A stretch of 64,000 bases of DNA from Actibacterium sp. MT2.3-13A (GTDB lineage: Bacteria > Pseudomonadota > Alphaproteobacteria > Rhodobacterales > Rhodobacteraceae). Below, piece after piece: positions 18,347 to 27,553 of this stretch. Every line of letters starts with the position of its first letter. Within the stretch, counting starts at the first letter, position 1. Position numbers and translations under genes: made by a program. Below the pieces are notes generated by a model. That model was not told where the DNA came from. It saw nothing but the letters and a program-made list of their open reading frames with translations, and ran no database searches. The stretch covers positions 1 to 64,000 of the forward strand of contig NZ_JAGSOU010000015.1 of the NCBI RefSeq assembly GCF_018139985.1, in the 5' to 3' direction.

Positions 18347-19618
18347 ATGGCGCATGTTGTCGTATTGGGGGCCGGGCTGGGTGGCACCATCCAGGCCTAT
18401 GAGCTCCGCGATATGCTGGGCCGCGATCACCAGATCACGGTGATCTCCAACAAATCCTATTTCCAGTTCACCCCGTCGAACCCCTGGGCCGGCGTCGGCT
18501 GGCGCAAGAAGAAGGACATCACCATCGAGCTGGAGCCGGTGATGAAACGTCGCGGGATCGAGTTCATCTGCGACGGCGCCGCCAGGCTGGTGCCCGAGGA
18601 GAACCGGATCACCCTGCACAGCGGCCGCGAGGTGAGCTACGACTACCTCGTCATCGCCACCGGCCCCGACCTCGCCTTTGACGAGATCGAGGGCTTCGGC
18701 CCCGAGAACTACACCAATTCGGTCTGCCATATCGAACATGCCGAGATGTCGGGGGACAAGTGGGAGGATTTCTGCGCCAATCCCGGCCCCATCGTGGTCG
18801 GCGCGGTGCAGGGCGCGTCGTGCTTCGGCCCGGCCTACGAATACGCCATGACCATCGACACCGACCTGCGTCGGCGCAAGATCCGCGACAAGGTGCCGAT
18901 GACCTTCGTCACCTCAGAACCCTATATCGGCCATCTCGGCCTGGGTGGCGTGGGCGACACCAAGGGCATGCTGGAATCGATCATGCGCGAGCGCTCGATC
19001 CGCTGGATCACCAACGCCAAGGTCGAAAGGTTCGAGTCCGACAAGGTGCATGTCTCCGAATGCGACGAGACCGGCGCCGAGAAGAAGAAGCACGAGGTCC
19101 CCTTCGCCTATGCGATGATGCTGCCCGCCTTCCGCGGCATCCCGGCGCTGATGGGGATCGAGGGGCTGGTCAACTCGCGCGGCTTCGTCATCGTCGACGA
19201 ATACCAGCGCAACCCGGCCTATCCCAACATCTTCGGTATCGGCGTCTGCATCGCCATTGCGCCCAAGGAGCCGACACCCGTGCCCACGGGCGTGCCCAAG
19301 ACCGGCTTCATGATCGAATCCATGGTCACCGCCACCGCGCATAACATCCCGCGCATCATCGAGGGCAAGGAGCCGACCGAGATCGCCACCTGGAATGCCC
19401 TCTGCCTGGCCGATTTCGGCGATGGCGGCGCGGCTTTCCTGGCAATGCCGCAGAACCCGCCGCGCAACGTCAACTGGTCGGCCAAGGGGCGCTGGGTGCA
19501 TTGGGCGAAACTGGCCTTTGAGTGGTATTTCATGCGCAAGGTGCGCCAGGGCGTCAGTGAGCCCTTCTATGAGAAGGCCATCATGCGGATGATGAAGATC
19601 ACCAAACTGAAGACCTGA
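18347..19618 (+). CDS. sqr: Sulfide:quinone oxidoreductase (SQR-type flavoprotein)
   Basis: FAD-dependent membrane-associated oxidoreductase of 423 aa, expected to oxidise sulfide and reduce quinone. The N-terminal dinucleotide loop is VVVLGAGLGGT. Candidate redox cysteines sit in SVCHIEH, QGASCFGPAYEY and ALCLADFGDGGA, the latter two in family-typical context. An amphipathic C-terminus (WYFMRKVRQG onward) fits membrane attachment. I chose the ATG at 18347 because it follows GAGGAGGGA. It stands alone, divergent from leuA, with a strong terminator after it. A flavocytochrome c sulfide dehydrogenase-like relative is the main alternative. Confidence 0.87.
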   Translation: MAHVVVLGAGLGGTIQAYELRDMLGRDHQITVISNKSYFQFTPSNPWAGVGWRKKKDITIELEPVMKRRGIEFICDGAARLVPEENRITLHSGREVSYDYLVIATGPDLAFDEIEGFGPENYTNSVCHIEHAEMSGDKWEDFCANPGPIVVGAVQGASCFGPAYEYAMTIDTDLRRRKIRDKVPMTFVTSEPYIGHLGLGGVGDTKGMLESIMRERSIRWITNAKVERFESDKVHVSECDETGAEKKKHEVPFAYAMMLPAFRGIPALMGIEGLVNSRGFVIVDEYQRNPAYPNIFGIGVCIAIAPKEPTPVPTGVPKTGFMIESMVTATAHNIPRIIEGKEPTEIATWNALCLADFGDGGAAFLAMPQNPPRNVNWSAKGRWVHWAKLAFEWYFMRKVRQGVSEPFYEKAIMRMMKITKLKT

Positions 19619-19648
19619 GCGCCCCACGGGGCGGCCCAGCGCGATAAA

Positions 19649-19680
19649 CCCTCCCGGCGTGGCCGGGAGGGATTTTTTTT
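19649..19680 (+). terminator. Rho-independent terminator after sqr
   Basis: Perfect 10-bp stem CCCTCCCGGC/GCCGGGAGGG with a GTG loop, followed by A and eight T. A textbook terminator, 31 bp after the sqr stop. Confidence 0.95.
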
Positions 19681-19727
19681 CATGCGGGACCCTCGACAGG
19701 AGTGCTTTCCGCCCCACCATTTTTCTC

Positions 19728-20432
19728 ATGGTTGGCACAAAAGCATTGGAAGGTACGAGAGCATTGATTGGAACAAGGGCATTGGTCATCGGCGCATCGG
19801 GCGGGATCGGCGCGGCCGTCTCCACCGCATTGAAGGCGCGCGGGGCGCAGGTCACGGGGCTGTCGCGGCGCGACGACGGTCTCGACGTCACCCGCGAAGA
19901 AACCGTCAAGGCCCGCCTCGGGAGCCTGGAGGGGCCGTTCGACCTGGTGTTCACCGCCACGGGCGCGTTGCATGGCGCGGGCCACGCGCCGGAAAAGACC
20001 TTCCGTGCGCTGGAGTCCGAGGCCATGGCCGCGCAATATGCGGTCAACGCGGTCGGCCCGGCGATGGTTCTGAAACATGCGATCGACCTGCTGCCGCGCG
20101 ACCGGCGCGCGGTGATCGCGGTGCTGTCGGCGCGGGTGGGCTCGATCGGCGACAATTTGATGGGCGGCTGGTACAGCTACCGGGCGGCTAAGGCGGCGGT
20201 CAACCAGTTGGTCCGCACCGCTGCGATAGAGCTGGCGCGCACGCACCGGCAGGCGATCTGCGTGGCCCTGCATCCGGGCACGGTCGAGACGGGTTTCACC
20301 GCCGATTTCAAGGGCCGCCCCATGGTCTCGCCCCGGCTGGCGGCGCGAAACCTGCTGTCGGTGATCGACCGGCTGACCCCCGAGGACTCGGGCGGCTTCT
20401 ACGACTGGAACGGCAAGCGCGTGCCGTGGTAG
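19728..20432 (+). CDS. SDR family oxidoreductase
   Basis: Short-chain dehydrogenase/reductase of 234 aa. The nucleotide-binding loop is VIGASGGIG and the catalytic motif is YSYRAAKAA with an upstream active-site Ser in VLSARVGSIG. The substrate is unknown. The N-terminus is odd: before the first beta strand the protein reads GTKALE-GTRALI-GTRALV, encoded by three tandem copies of an 18-bp unit, so the start has been extended by duplication. No good Shine-Dalgarno precedes the ATG at 19728; a TTG within the repeats is a possible alternative start. The stop lies 19 bp from the convergent symporter gene. Confidence 0.85.
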   Translation: MVGTKALEGTRALIGTRALVIGASGGIGAAVSTALKARGAQVTGLSRRDDGLDVTREETVKARLGSLEGPFDLVFTATGALHGAGHAPEKTFRALESEAMAAQYAVNAVGPAMVLKHAIDLLPRDRRAVIAVLSARVGSIGDNLMGGWYSYRAAKAAVNQLVRTAAIELARTHRQAICVALHPGTVETGFTADFKGRPMVSPRLAARNLLSVIDRLTPEDSGGFYDWNGKRVPW

Positions 20433-20451
20433 GCCGCCCGGCCGGGGTCGC

Positions 20452-21924
20452 CTACCAGACGCCGTTCTCGTCCAGATCGCCGCGCAACTCGCCCGGGAAA
20501 TCCAGCGCGCCCGCGCGCGGGCGGGTGACGAGGCTCACCCCCACGAACAGCGCGACGCTGACGCCGATCACGCTGAGCGCCAGTTTCGGGTCGAACACGC
20601 TGACGCCCGCGATCATCGCCATGTAGATGGCCGTGCCCGCGCCCCCGATCAGCGAGGCCAGAACGCCCGAGGCCGTGCCCCCTCGCCAGAAGAAGGCGCC
20701 GATGGTGGCGGGGACGGTCACCACCAGCCCCGCCGCCGACAGCGCCGCCAGCTGATCCACGATCTGCGCCTTCTGCAGCGCGAAGATCGCGGCAAACAGC
20801 ACCACCAGCACCACGATCACCCGGCCGACGAAGATCTGCCGCGCATCGCGCCCCTCGCCCTGCCGCGTCAGGTCGCGCGCCACCATCGAGCCGAGCGTCA
20901 GCGCGATGGAATCGAGCGTCGAGACCGCCGCCGACAGGATGCCGATGATCAGCGCCAGGCTGATCGCCACCGGCACCGCGCCGGATCCCAGCAGCGCCGG
21001 CGTGGCGGTGGCCGGGTTCTCCAGCCCGGGCGCGAGCACCAGCGCGGCAAAGCCCCAGATCACCGCAACCAGGGTGAAGACCAGGCCGAAGCCCAGCACC
21101 CAGAAGATCATGCGCCGCATCGCGGCCAGGTCGCGGGTGACGAACAGCCGCTGGCTGACCTGCGGGTTGGACAGCGGGAAGAAGAACCACGGCAGCGCCA
21201 GCGCGAGGAAGGTGGGCAGTTTCCACAGCCCCGGCCCGGGCACGTCCAGCCAAGGCCCGTTGGTTTCCTTCACCTTGGCGACGAAGGCGCCGGTGCCGCC
21301 GATCGCGGCCACCACGAAGCCGACCGCCAGCAGTGCCGAGATCATCATGATGCCGGCCTGCGCCGCGTCGGTCCACGCGACCGAGCGCAGCCCCGCGACC
21401 AGCGTCCAGAAGATCGCCAGCGCCGCGCCGATGGCGATCGCCGTCCCGAGCCCGATCTCGCCGCCCGTGACGCCCGACAGCAGCAGGCCGATCCCTGCCA
21501 TCTGCGTGGTGCAATAGGGCATCAGGAAGACCAGGCTCAGCACCGCCACCAGCCGCGCGATGTTGCGGTCGCCATAGCGCGCGCCCAGCATCTCGGCGGG
21601 CGTGATGAAGCCCCATTTTTTCGCTGCCAGCCAGAAGCGCGGGCCGAACACCACCAAGAGCGTCAGCCCCGAGAAATAGATCAACTCGAACCCCAGCGCG
21701 CCGATGCCACCGCGATAGGTCAGCCCCGTCAGCACCACCAGCATGAAGGCCGAATAGGTCGTGGCCGCGTAGGACAGGCCCGAGACCATGCCGCCGATAT
21801 GGCGCCCGCCGAGGTAGTAATCCGCCGCGGTGCCGGTGTTGCCGCGCGCCGCGGCAAAGGCGATGGCGCCGCCGATCACCGCGAAGACGGCGACGGTGGT
21901 CCAGATTAGCGTGGCCGAAATCAT
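20452..21924 (-). CDS. Sodium:solute symporter family protein
   Basis: Secondary transporter of 490 aa with about 13 transmembrane segments, SSS family (PanF/ActP-like fold). The segment DYYLGGRHIGGMVSGLSYAA near residue 35 and the SVAWTDAAQAGIMM motif of TM6 are typical. Substrate cannot be told from sequence. The gene starts 3 bp after the stop of a 59-aa two-helix membrane protein, whose end carries the Shine-Dalgarno GGAGGG, so the pair is translationally coupled. Confidence 0.88.
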   Translation of the reverse strand: MISATLIWTTVAVFAVIGGAIAFAAARGNTGTAADYYLGGRHIGGMVSGLSYAATTYSAFMLVVLTGLTYRGGIGALGFELIYFSGLTLLVVFGPRFWLAAKKWGFITPAEMLGARYGDRNIARLVAVLSLVFLMPYCTTQMAGIGLLLSGVTGGEIGLGTAIAIGAALAIFWTLVAGLRSVAWTDAAQAGIMMISALLAVGFVVAAIGGTGAFVAKVKETNGPWLDVPGPGLWKLPTFLALALPWFFFPLSNPQVSQRLFVTRDLAAMRRMIFWVLGFGLVFTLVAVIWGFAALVLAPGLENPATATPALLGSGAVPVAISLALIIGILSAAVSTLDSIALTLGSMVARDLTRQGEGRDARQIFVGRVIVVLVVLFAAIFALQKAQIVDQLAALSAAGLVVTVPATIGAFFWRGGTASGVLASLIGGAGTAIYMAMIAGVSVFDPKLALSVIGVSVALFVGVSLVTRPRAGALDFPGELRGDLDENGVW

Positions 21925-21927
21925 CGC

Positions 21928-22107
21928 TCAGACCCTCCAGCGCGCGACGCCCGCGGCGATCAGCGCGATCACCGCGCCGCCGAACAGGCACCAGAAAATC
22001 AGGATGTCGAGCGACGGCGCGCCGCCGGTGAGGATGCCGTAGGGCAGGACGATGCCCCCGGCGATGACCAGCCCGGCCGCGAGCAGCCACAGGGCGAAAC
22101 CACGCAT
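21928..22107 (-). CDS. Small two-helix membrane protein upstream of symporter
   Basis: A 59-aa protein beginning MRGFALWLLAAGLVIAGG. It contains two hydrophobic helices, about residues 4-22 and 35-53, joined by a short loop with PYGILTGGAPS. The start has a strong Shine-Dalgarno GGGGAGGT, and the stop is 3 bp before the symporter ATG. Other SSS transporters are often encoded with tiny membrane partners (YhdT with PanF, DUF3311 or DUF485 with others). I infer a similar accessory role but cannot assign the family. Confidence 0.75.
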   Translation of the reverse strand: MRGFALWLLAAGLVIAGGIVLPYGILTGGAPSLDILIFWCLFGGAVIALIAAGVARWRV

Positions 22108-22183
22108 TTCAAGACCTCCCCTTCTTCAGACCGGCCCGCGCGCAGGTGCCCGGCGCCGCCGGGTGGCGCATCTGGCCGGGCGT

Positions 22184-23686
22184 TCAGTTGCCGTTCGCGG
22201 CCGGGGTGCCGGCCGGGTCGGGGGCACCTTCGGGCGGGGGCGCGGTGCCCTCCGTGGTGGCGCCTTCGTTGCCGCCGGTGGCCAGCACGCCATTCTTCCA
22301 GGTGCCGCTTTCCTCCTCGCCGCTGGCGTAGCGCATGGTGCCCTCGCCCTGCCGCTTGCCGGCGCGGAACATGCCCTCGTAGACATCGCCGTTGGCGTAG
22401 GTGGCCACGCCCATGCCGTCGATCTCGCCGTCTTTCCACGCGCCCTCGTAGGTGAAGCCGTCGGGCATCACGATCCTGCCCTGGCCGTGGCGCTGGCCCT
22501 CGGCGAAGTCGCCCTCGTAGGTGGTGCCGTCGGCATAGGTGGCCTTGCCCTTGCCGTGGCGCAGCCCGTCGCGCCATTCGCCGGTGTAGGTGTAGCCATC
22601 GGTATAGGTCATGGTGCCCATGCCGTGGTTCTTGGCGTTCTTGAACTCGCCCTCGTAGACCAGCCCGTTGGCATAGGTGGCGATCCCCTGGCCCTCGATC
22701 ACGCCGGCCGCCCAGGCGCCCTCGTAGGTGGAGCCGTCGGGATAGGTGATCTTGCCGGTGCCGTCGGCCAACCCGTCGCGGAACTGCCCGACATAGACCG
22801 AGCCGTCCGGGTATGTGACCGTGCCCTCGCCCTCGATCTGGCCGGCGACCCAGTCGCCCTCGTAGACATAGCCGTCGGCGCCGCGGAAGGTGCCCTTGCC
22901 GTGGCGCTGGTCGTTCTGGAAGGCGCCCTCGTAGGTGTCGCCGTTGGCATAGGTCATCTTGCCCGCGCCGTGGCGCTGGCCGTTGACCAGAAGCCCCTCG
23001 TAGACATCGCCGTTGGACTGGGTGAGCGTGCCCAGCCCGTTGATCTGCCCGTCCTTCCAGGCGCCGGTGTAGACCAGGCCGTCGGGCATGGTCAGGGTGC
23101 CCTGACCCGCGCGCTGGCCGCGCTTGAACTCGCCCTCGTAGACCGCGCCGTCGGGATAGGTGATCTTGCCCTTGCCCTCCTTGACGCCGTCCAGCCACTG
23201 GCCTTCGTAGACATAGCCGTTGGGGCTGGCCATGGTACCGATGCCGTGGTGCAGGGCATTGCGGAATTCGCCCTCGTAGCGCACGCCGTTGGCGTAGTTG
23301 GCCACGCCCGTGCCGGTGATCTTGCCGTCGACCCAGTCGCCCTCGTAGGTGCCGCCGTCGGCGAAGGTGATCTTGCCCAGCCCCTCCGGCTTGCCCTTGG
23401 CGAAGCTGCCCTCGTAGACCGAGCCGTTGGGGAAGCGCGCGACCCCGGTGCCGCGGATTTCGCCCTCGACCCATTCGCCGGAATATTCGTAGCCGTTGGG
23501 CAGGCGGTAGGTGCCTTGGCCGTGCTGCTTGCCGTCTTTGAAGGTGCCCTCGTAGATGCCGCCGTCGTCATACTGCTTGGTGACGACCTCTCCCTCCTGC
23601 GCGCTGGCCGCGCCGGCGGTGGTGGCGATGAAGATGCCTGTCAGAACGGCGCGAAACGCAGCCGCGCCTGCCCCTGCCTTGTGCAT
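22184..23686 (-). CDS. Secreted MORN-repeat protein
   Basis: A 500-aa protein with a signal peptide (residues 1-29, cleavage near ASAQEG) followed by about eighteen MORN repeats of 23 residues and one degenerate repeat. The repeats follow the pattern DGxxYEGxWxxGxxxGxGxxxYx from about residue 40 to 465. The C-terminal 30 residues are Gly/Pro/Ala-rich. MORN arrays form elongated beta-hairpin solenoids; many are cytoplasmic or eukaryotic, so an exported one is notable. The gene is monocistronic. Binding partner and role are unknown. Confidence 0.88.
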   Translation of the reverse strand: MHKAGAGAAAFRAVLTGIFIATTAGAASAQEGEVVTKQYDDGGIYEGTFKDGKQHGQGTYRLPNGYEYSGEWVEGEIRGTGVARFPNGSVYEGSFAKGKPEGLGKITFADGGTYEGDWVDGKITGTGVANYANGVRYEGEFRNALHHGIGTMASPNGYVYEGQWLDGVKEGKGKITYPDGAVYEGEFKRGQRAGQGTLTMPDGLVYTGAWKDGQINGLGTLTQSNGDVYEGLLVNGQRHGAGKMTYANGDTYEGAFQNDQRHGKGTFRGADGYVYEGDWVAGQIEGEGTVTYPDGSVYVGQFRDGLADGTGKITYPDGSTYEGAWAAGVIEGQGIATYANGLVYEGEFKNAKNHGMGTMTYTDGYTYTGEWRDGLRHGKGKATYADGTTYEGDFAEGQRHGQGRIVMPDGFTYEGAWKDGEIDGMGVATYANGDVYEGMFRAGKRQGEGTMRYASGEEESGTWKNGVLATGGNEGATTEGTAPPPEGAPDPAGTPAANGN

Positions 23687-23836
23687 GTGAGCCCCCTCGT
23701 GCCCTGAGCTTCTGTGCGCTGCCGCGCGGTAGGGCGAAGCCTAGTTGACCCCCCGCGCGCTGACAACGGTTTTCCCCACCATGCGGCTTTCCCTTGCCGA
23801 CGGGTCTGCTAAGACAGAAGGCAAAAGGGGGCGCCC

Positions 23837-25495
23837 ATGGCCGACAGATTCCGCCTGACACTTGCACAGTTGAACCCGACCGTGGGGGCGCTTGCCGCCA
23901 ATGCCGAAAAGGCCCGCGCTGCGTGGCAGGCGGCGCGCGAGGCCGGCGCCGACATGGTCGCACTGCCCGAGATGTTCCTCACCGGATACCAGTTGCAGGA
24001 CCTGGTGCTGAAGCCTGCCTTCGTGGAGGCCGCGATGGCGGCGATCGAGGCGCTGGCCGCCGCCTGCGCCGACGGCCCGGCGATGGGGATCGGCGGCCCC
24101 TACCTGGCGCATGGGCATCTCTACAACACCTATTTCGTGCTGCAGGGCGGCCAGGTCACGGCGCGGGTGTTCAAGCATCACCTGCCCAATGACGGTGTGT
24201 TCGACGAGAGGCGCCTGTTCGACAGCGGCCCGATCAACGGCCCCTATTCGGTCGGGCCCGTCCGCATCGGCACGCCGATCTGCGAGGACGCCTGGTATGA
24301 CGACGTGGCCGAGGCGCTGGCCGAGACCGGCGCCGAGATCCTGCTGGTGCCCAACGGCTCACCCTATTACCGGCGCAAGTTCGACCGGCGGATGAACGTC
24401 ATGGTCTCGCGCGTGGTCGAGACCGAGCTGCCTCTGGTCTATCTCAACCTCGTGGGCGGGCAGGACGACCAGGTGTTCGACGGCGGCTCTTTCGTGCTGA
24501 ACCGGGGCGGCGCGCTGGCGGTGCAGATGCCGCAGTTCGACGAGGATATCGCGCATGTGGATTTCGTCCGCGCCGACGGTGGCTGGCAGGCGGAGGAGGG
24601 TGCCCGGGCGCGGCTGCCCGACGAGTGGGAGCAGGACTACCGCGTGATGGTGCAGTCGCTGCGCGACTACATGGGCAAGAGCGGTTTCTCGAAGGCGCTG
24701 CTGGGTCTCTCGGGGGGGGTGGACAGCGCACTGGTCGCCGCCATTGCGGCCGATGCGCTGGGCCCGGAGAACCTGCGCTGCGTGATGCTGCCCTCGGAAT
24801 ACACCTCGCCCGCCTCGCTGGAGGATGCCGAGGCGGTGGCCAGGGCGCTGGGCTGTTCCTACGACTATGTGCCGATCGACGCCGGCCGCGCCGCGATCAC
24901 CGGGACGCTGGCGCCGCTGTTCGAGGGGCGCGCGCCGGACGTGACCGAGGAGAACATCCAGTCGCGGCTGCGCGGGCTGCTGCTGATGGCGATCTCCAAC
25001 AAGTTCGGCGAGATGCTGCTGACCACCGGCAACAAGTCCGAGGTGGCGGTGGGCTATGCCACGATCTACGGCGACATGGCGGGCGGCTACAACCCGATCA
25101 AGGATCTCTACAAGACCCGCGTGTTCGAGACCTGCCGCTGGCGCAACGGGAACCACCGCGACTGGATGAAGGGCCCGGCGGGCGAGGTGATCCCGCCCCG
25201 GGTGATCGACAAGCCGCCCTCGGCCGAACTGCGCGCCGACCAGAAGGACGAGGACAGCCTGCCGCCCTACGAGGATCTCGACCGCATCCTCGAGATGCTG
25301 GTGGACGAGGAGGACAGCGTGGCCGGCGTCGTGGCCGAGGGCTTCGACCGCGAGACGGTGAAGAAGGTCGAGCGCCTGCTCTACACCTCGGAATACAAGC
25401 GCTTCCAGTCCGCGCCGGGCGCGCGGCTGACCAGCCGGGCGTTCTGGCTCGACCGGCGTTACCCGATCGTCAACCGCTGGCGCGACGACAGCTGA
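23837..25495 (+). CDS. nadE: Glutamine-dependent NAD+ synthetase
   Basis: Two-domain enzyme of 552 aa making NAD from deamido-NAD, ATP and glutamine. The N-terminal nitrilase-type glutaminase has its triad: Glu in ALPEMFLTGY (about residue 45), Lys in FKHHLPN and Cys in GTPICEDAW. The C-terminal NAD synthase domain carries the ATP-pyrophosphatase loop LSGGVDSAL (about residue 290) and the NKSEVAVGYATIYGD segment. Full length for the two-domain bacterial form. Monocistronic. Confidence 0.96.
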   Translation: MADRFRLTLAQLNPTVGALAANAEKARAAWQAAREAGADMVALPEMFLTGYQLQDLVLKPAFVEAAMAAIEALAAACADGPAMGIGGPYLAHGHLYNTYFVLQGGQVTARVFKHHLPNDGVFDERRLFDSGPINGPYSVGPVRIGTPICEDAWYDDVAEALAETGAEILLVPNGSPYYRRKFDRRMNVMVSRVVETELPLVYLNLVGGQDDQVFDGGSFVLNRGGALAVQMPQFDEDIAHVDFVRADGGWQAEEGARARLPDEWEQDYRVMVQSLRDYMGKSGFSKALLGLSGGVDSALVAAIAADALGPENLRCVMLPSEYTSPASLEDAEAVARALGCSYDYVPIDAGRAAITGTLAPLFEGRAPDVTEENIQSRLRGLLLMAISNKFGEMLLTTGNKSEVAVGYATIYGDMAGGYNPIKDLYKTRVFETCRWRNGNHRDWMKGPAGEVIPPRVIDKPPSAELRADQKDEDSLPPYEDLDRILEMLVDEEDSVAGVVAEGFDRETVKKVERLLYTSEYKRFQSAPGARLTSRAFWLDRRYPIVNRWRDDS

Positions 25496-25517
25496 GGCCG
25501 GTCGCCCGGCGCGCCGC

Positions 25518-26471
25518 CTAAAGCTCGCTCAGGACGCTCTCCGCGACCAGCCGGGCGGTGTCCTCGCGGGTGCACAGCTGCGTCGCCTCGGTTATCACCG
25601 TGGCCGAGGCCGCCGCGGCGCCGTGTTGCAGCGCCTTCGCCAGGCTGGCGTTGCGCGCCAGCGACAGGGTGAAGGCGCCCACGAAACTGTCGCCGGCCCC
25701 GACCTTGCTCCGGATCGGCACGTCGGCCGCCGCGACATGCAGGCGCCGCCCCCCGGCGGCCAGCACCGAGCCGTCAGCGCCGCGCGCCACGATCACCACC
25801 GCCGCCGCGCCCTCTTCCACCAGCCGCGCCGCGAAGCCGGCGCTGTCGGCGCGCGCGGGCAGGGGGCGGCCGGCCAGCGCCTCGGCCTCCTCTTGGTCCA
25901 TCCGCAGCACATAGGGCGGCGGGGTCTTGGCCGGCGGCGTGGCGAGATGCCTCAGGGCCGGGCCCGAGGTGTCGACGATCAGCTTCGCGCCGCTGCCCTC
26001 CAGCCGGGCCGCGACGCGGGTGATGAAATCCTCCTGCAGTCCCGGCGGGTTGGAGCCGCTGACCACCACATAACCGTCCCGGATCACGCTTTGCCCGATC
26101 ATGGCCAGCATGGCGACGCTGTGCGCCTCGTCCCATGCCGGGCCGGGCATGACGAAGCGGTATTGCTGGCCGGTGCCGCGGTCGGTGACGGCGAGGCTCT
26201 GGCGGGTCTCGCCCGGGGCGCGGAAGGGCAGGTAGTCGATGCCCTCCGCCTGCAGCAGATCGCGCAGCATCCTGCCGGTGGCGCCGCCGAGGGCGACCAG
26301 CGCGCGGCTGCGCCCGCCGAGGACGCGGATCGTGCGCGACACGTTGATGCCGCCGCCGCCGGGATCGCTGCGCGGCGGGTCGCAGCGCAGCTTGGGGCCG
26401 GGCTCCACCTGGTCGGTGGCGGTGGAGAGATCCACCGCCGGGTTCAGCGTGATTGTGAGAATATCTTGCAT
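25518..26471 (-). CDS. pfkB: PfkB-type hexose-phosphate kinase (6-phosphofructokinase II-like)
   Basis: Ribokinase-superfamily sugar kinase of 317 aa. The substrate-binding segment DPGGGGINVSRTIRVLGG near residue 36 is closest to E. coli PfkB, and the C-terminal anion hole/catalytic base motif is KVGAGDSFVGAF. 6-phosphofructokinase activity is likely, but 1-phosphofructokinase or tagatose-phosphate kinase cannot be excluded. It is convergent with nadE, 22 bp apart. Organisms of this group usually rely on the Entner-Doudoroff route, so a minor kinase is plausible. Confidence 0.82.
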   Translation of the reverse strand: MQDILTITLNPAVDLSTATDQVEPGPKLRCDPPRSDPGGGGINVSRTIRVLGGRSRALVALGGATGRMLRDLLQAEGIDYLPFRAPGETRQSLAVTDRGTGQQYRFVMPGPAWDEAHSVAMLAMIGQSVIRDGYVVVSGSNPPGLQEDFITRVAARLEGSGAKLIVDTSGPALRHLATPPAKTPPPYVLRMDQEEAEALAGRPLPARADSAGFAARLVEEGAAAVVIVARGADGSVLAAGGRRLHVAAADVPIRSKVGAGDSFVGAFTLSLARNASLAKALQHGAAAASATVITEATQLCTREDTARLVAESVLSEL

Positions 26472-26532
26472 AAGCTGCGCCCGGTTTGCCCTCGGGCACA
26501 GCTTGCCACCCCGGCGGCGGAGGGGAAAGGGG

Positions 26533-27453
26533 TCAGCCGTTCAGCATCATCTGGTAGCTGGCGGGGACATATTCGAACCCGTCCGCGCGGGGCTGGACAT
26601 ATCCCATCGCCGGCCAAGGCATGTGATAGCCGATGAAGGGCACGCGATCGGCCGCCAGCATGCCGAAGACCTTGCGCCGGCTCTGCGCTGCCGCGGCCTT
26701 GTCGCTGTCGAACTTGACCTCCCATTCCGGGTAGGCCAGCGACCAGACATAATGGTTGGCGGTGTCGGCGATCAGGGCCAGGCTCTGGCCTTCGCTTTCC
26801 AGCATGTAGGCCATGTGGCCCGGCGTGTGGCCGAAGGCCGCCATCGCGGTGATGCCCGAGGCGACCGCGCCGCCGTCGTCGAGGAAGCTGGTCTTCTCGG
26901 CCAGCGGCCTGACCTTGGTGTCGAAGCCCTCGTTGCCCATCTTGGCCCAGGCGTCGAATTCGACCGCGCCGGTGACATAGCGGGCATTTTCGAAGGTCTC
27001 CCCGGCCTCGCCCGACAGCCCGCCGATGTGGTCGCCGTGCATATGGGTCAGCACCACCGTGTCCACCTGGTCGGCGCCATAGCCCGCGGCCTGCAGCGCC
27101 CCGGCGATGCCAGCGGGGTTGAGCCCGGTGTCGAACAGGATCAGCTCGGAGCCGGTGTTGACCAGCGTCGGCGTGAAGAAGAACTGCGCGGCCTGCGTGG
27201 GCAGGAAGGCGGCCTGCGAGACCTCGGCGAATTCCTCGGCCGGGACATTCATGCCGAAGATGCCCTGCGGGTTTTCCACGGTGCGGGTGCCGGCCAGCAG
27301 CGCCGTCACCTCGAAGGCGCCCAGCCTGAAGCGGTTGTAGGGGGCGAAGCCCCCGCCCATCATCGGGGCGGCGGCGGTTGCGGTCTTGGCGGCGAGGCCG
27401 GCCAGCGGCAGGGCGGCGCCTGCGGCAAGGGCCTGTCGGCGGGTCAGAGTCAT
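26533..27453 (-). CDS. Tat-exported MBL-fold metallo-hydrolase
   Basis: A 306-aa metallo-beta-lactamase-fold protein. The N-terminus LTRRQALAAGAALPLAG is a twin-arginine signal, so the enzyme should be exported folded to the periplasm. Zinc ligands: THMHGDHIGG, His in GHTPGHMAY, Asp in ADTANHY, and a late His in IGYHMPWPA. The ATG at 27453 is preceded by GGGAGGA. Related proteins include lactonases and other hydrolases; the substrate is unknown. Confidence 0.88.
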   Translation of the reverse strand: MTLTRRQALAAGAALPLAGLAAKTATAAAPMMGGGFAPYNRFRLGAFEVTALLAGTRTVENPQGIFGMNVPAEEFAEVSQAAFLPTQAAQFFFTPTLVNTGSELILFDTGLNPAGIAGALQAAGYGADQVDTVVLTHMHGDHIGGLSGEAGETFENARYVTGAVEFDAWAKMGNEGFDTKVRPLAEKTSFLDDGGAVASGITAMAAFGHTPGHMAYMLESEGQSLALIADTANHYVWSLAYPEWEVKFDSDKAAAAQSRRKVFGMLAADRVPFIGYHMPWPAMGYVQPRADGFEYVPASYQMMLNG

Positions 27454-27553
27454 GAAATCCTCCCTCGGATGCGTTGGACCTCGGCAAGGATAGCATCGGC
27501 GCGGCGGTTTTCCACGCGGGCGCTCCGCGCTGGCGCACATGTGATGTGCGCGC

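Noticed and set aside
22184-23686. Regularly repeated DNA that could look like a repeat array or CRISPR
   Set aside because: The repeats are 69-bp coding units of MORN motifs with no spacers; no CRISPR array or cas gene is in the window.
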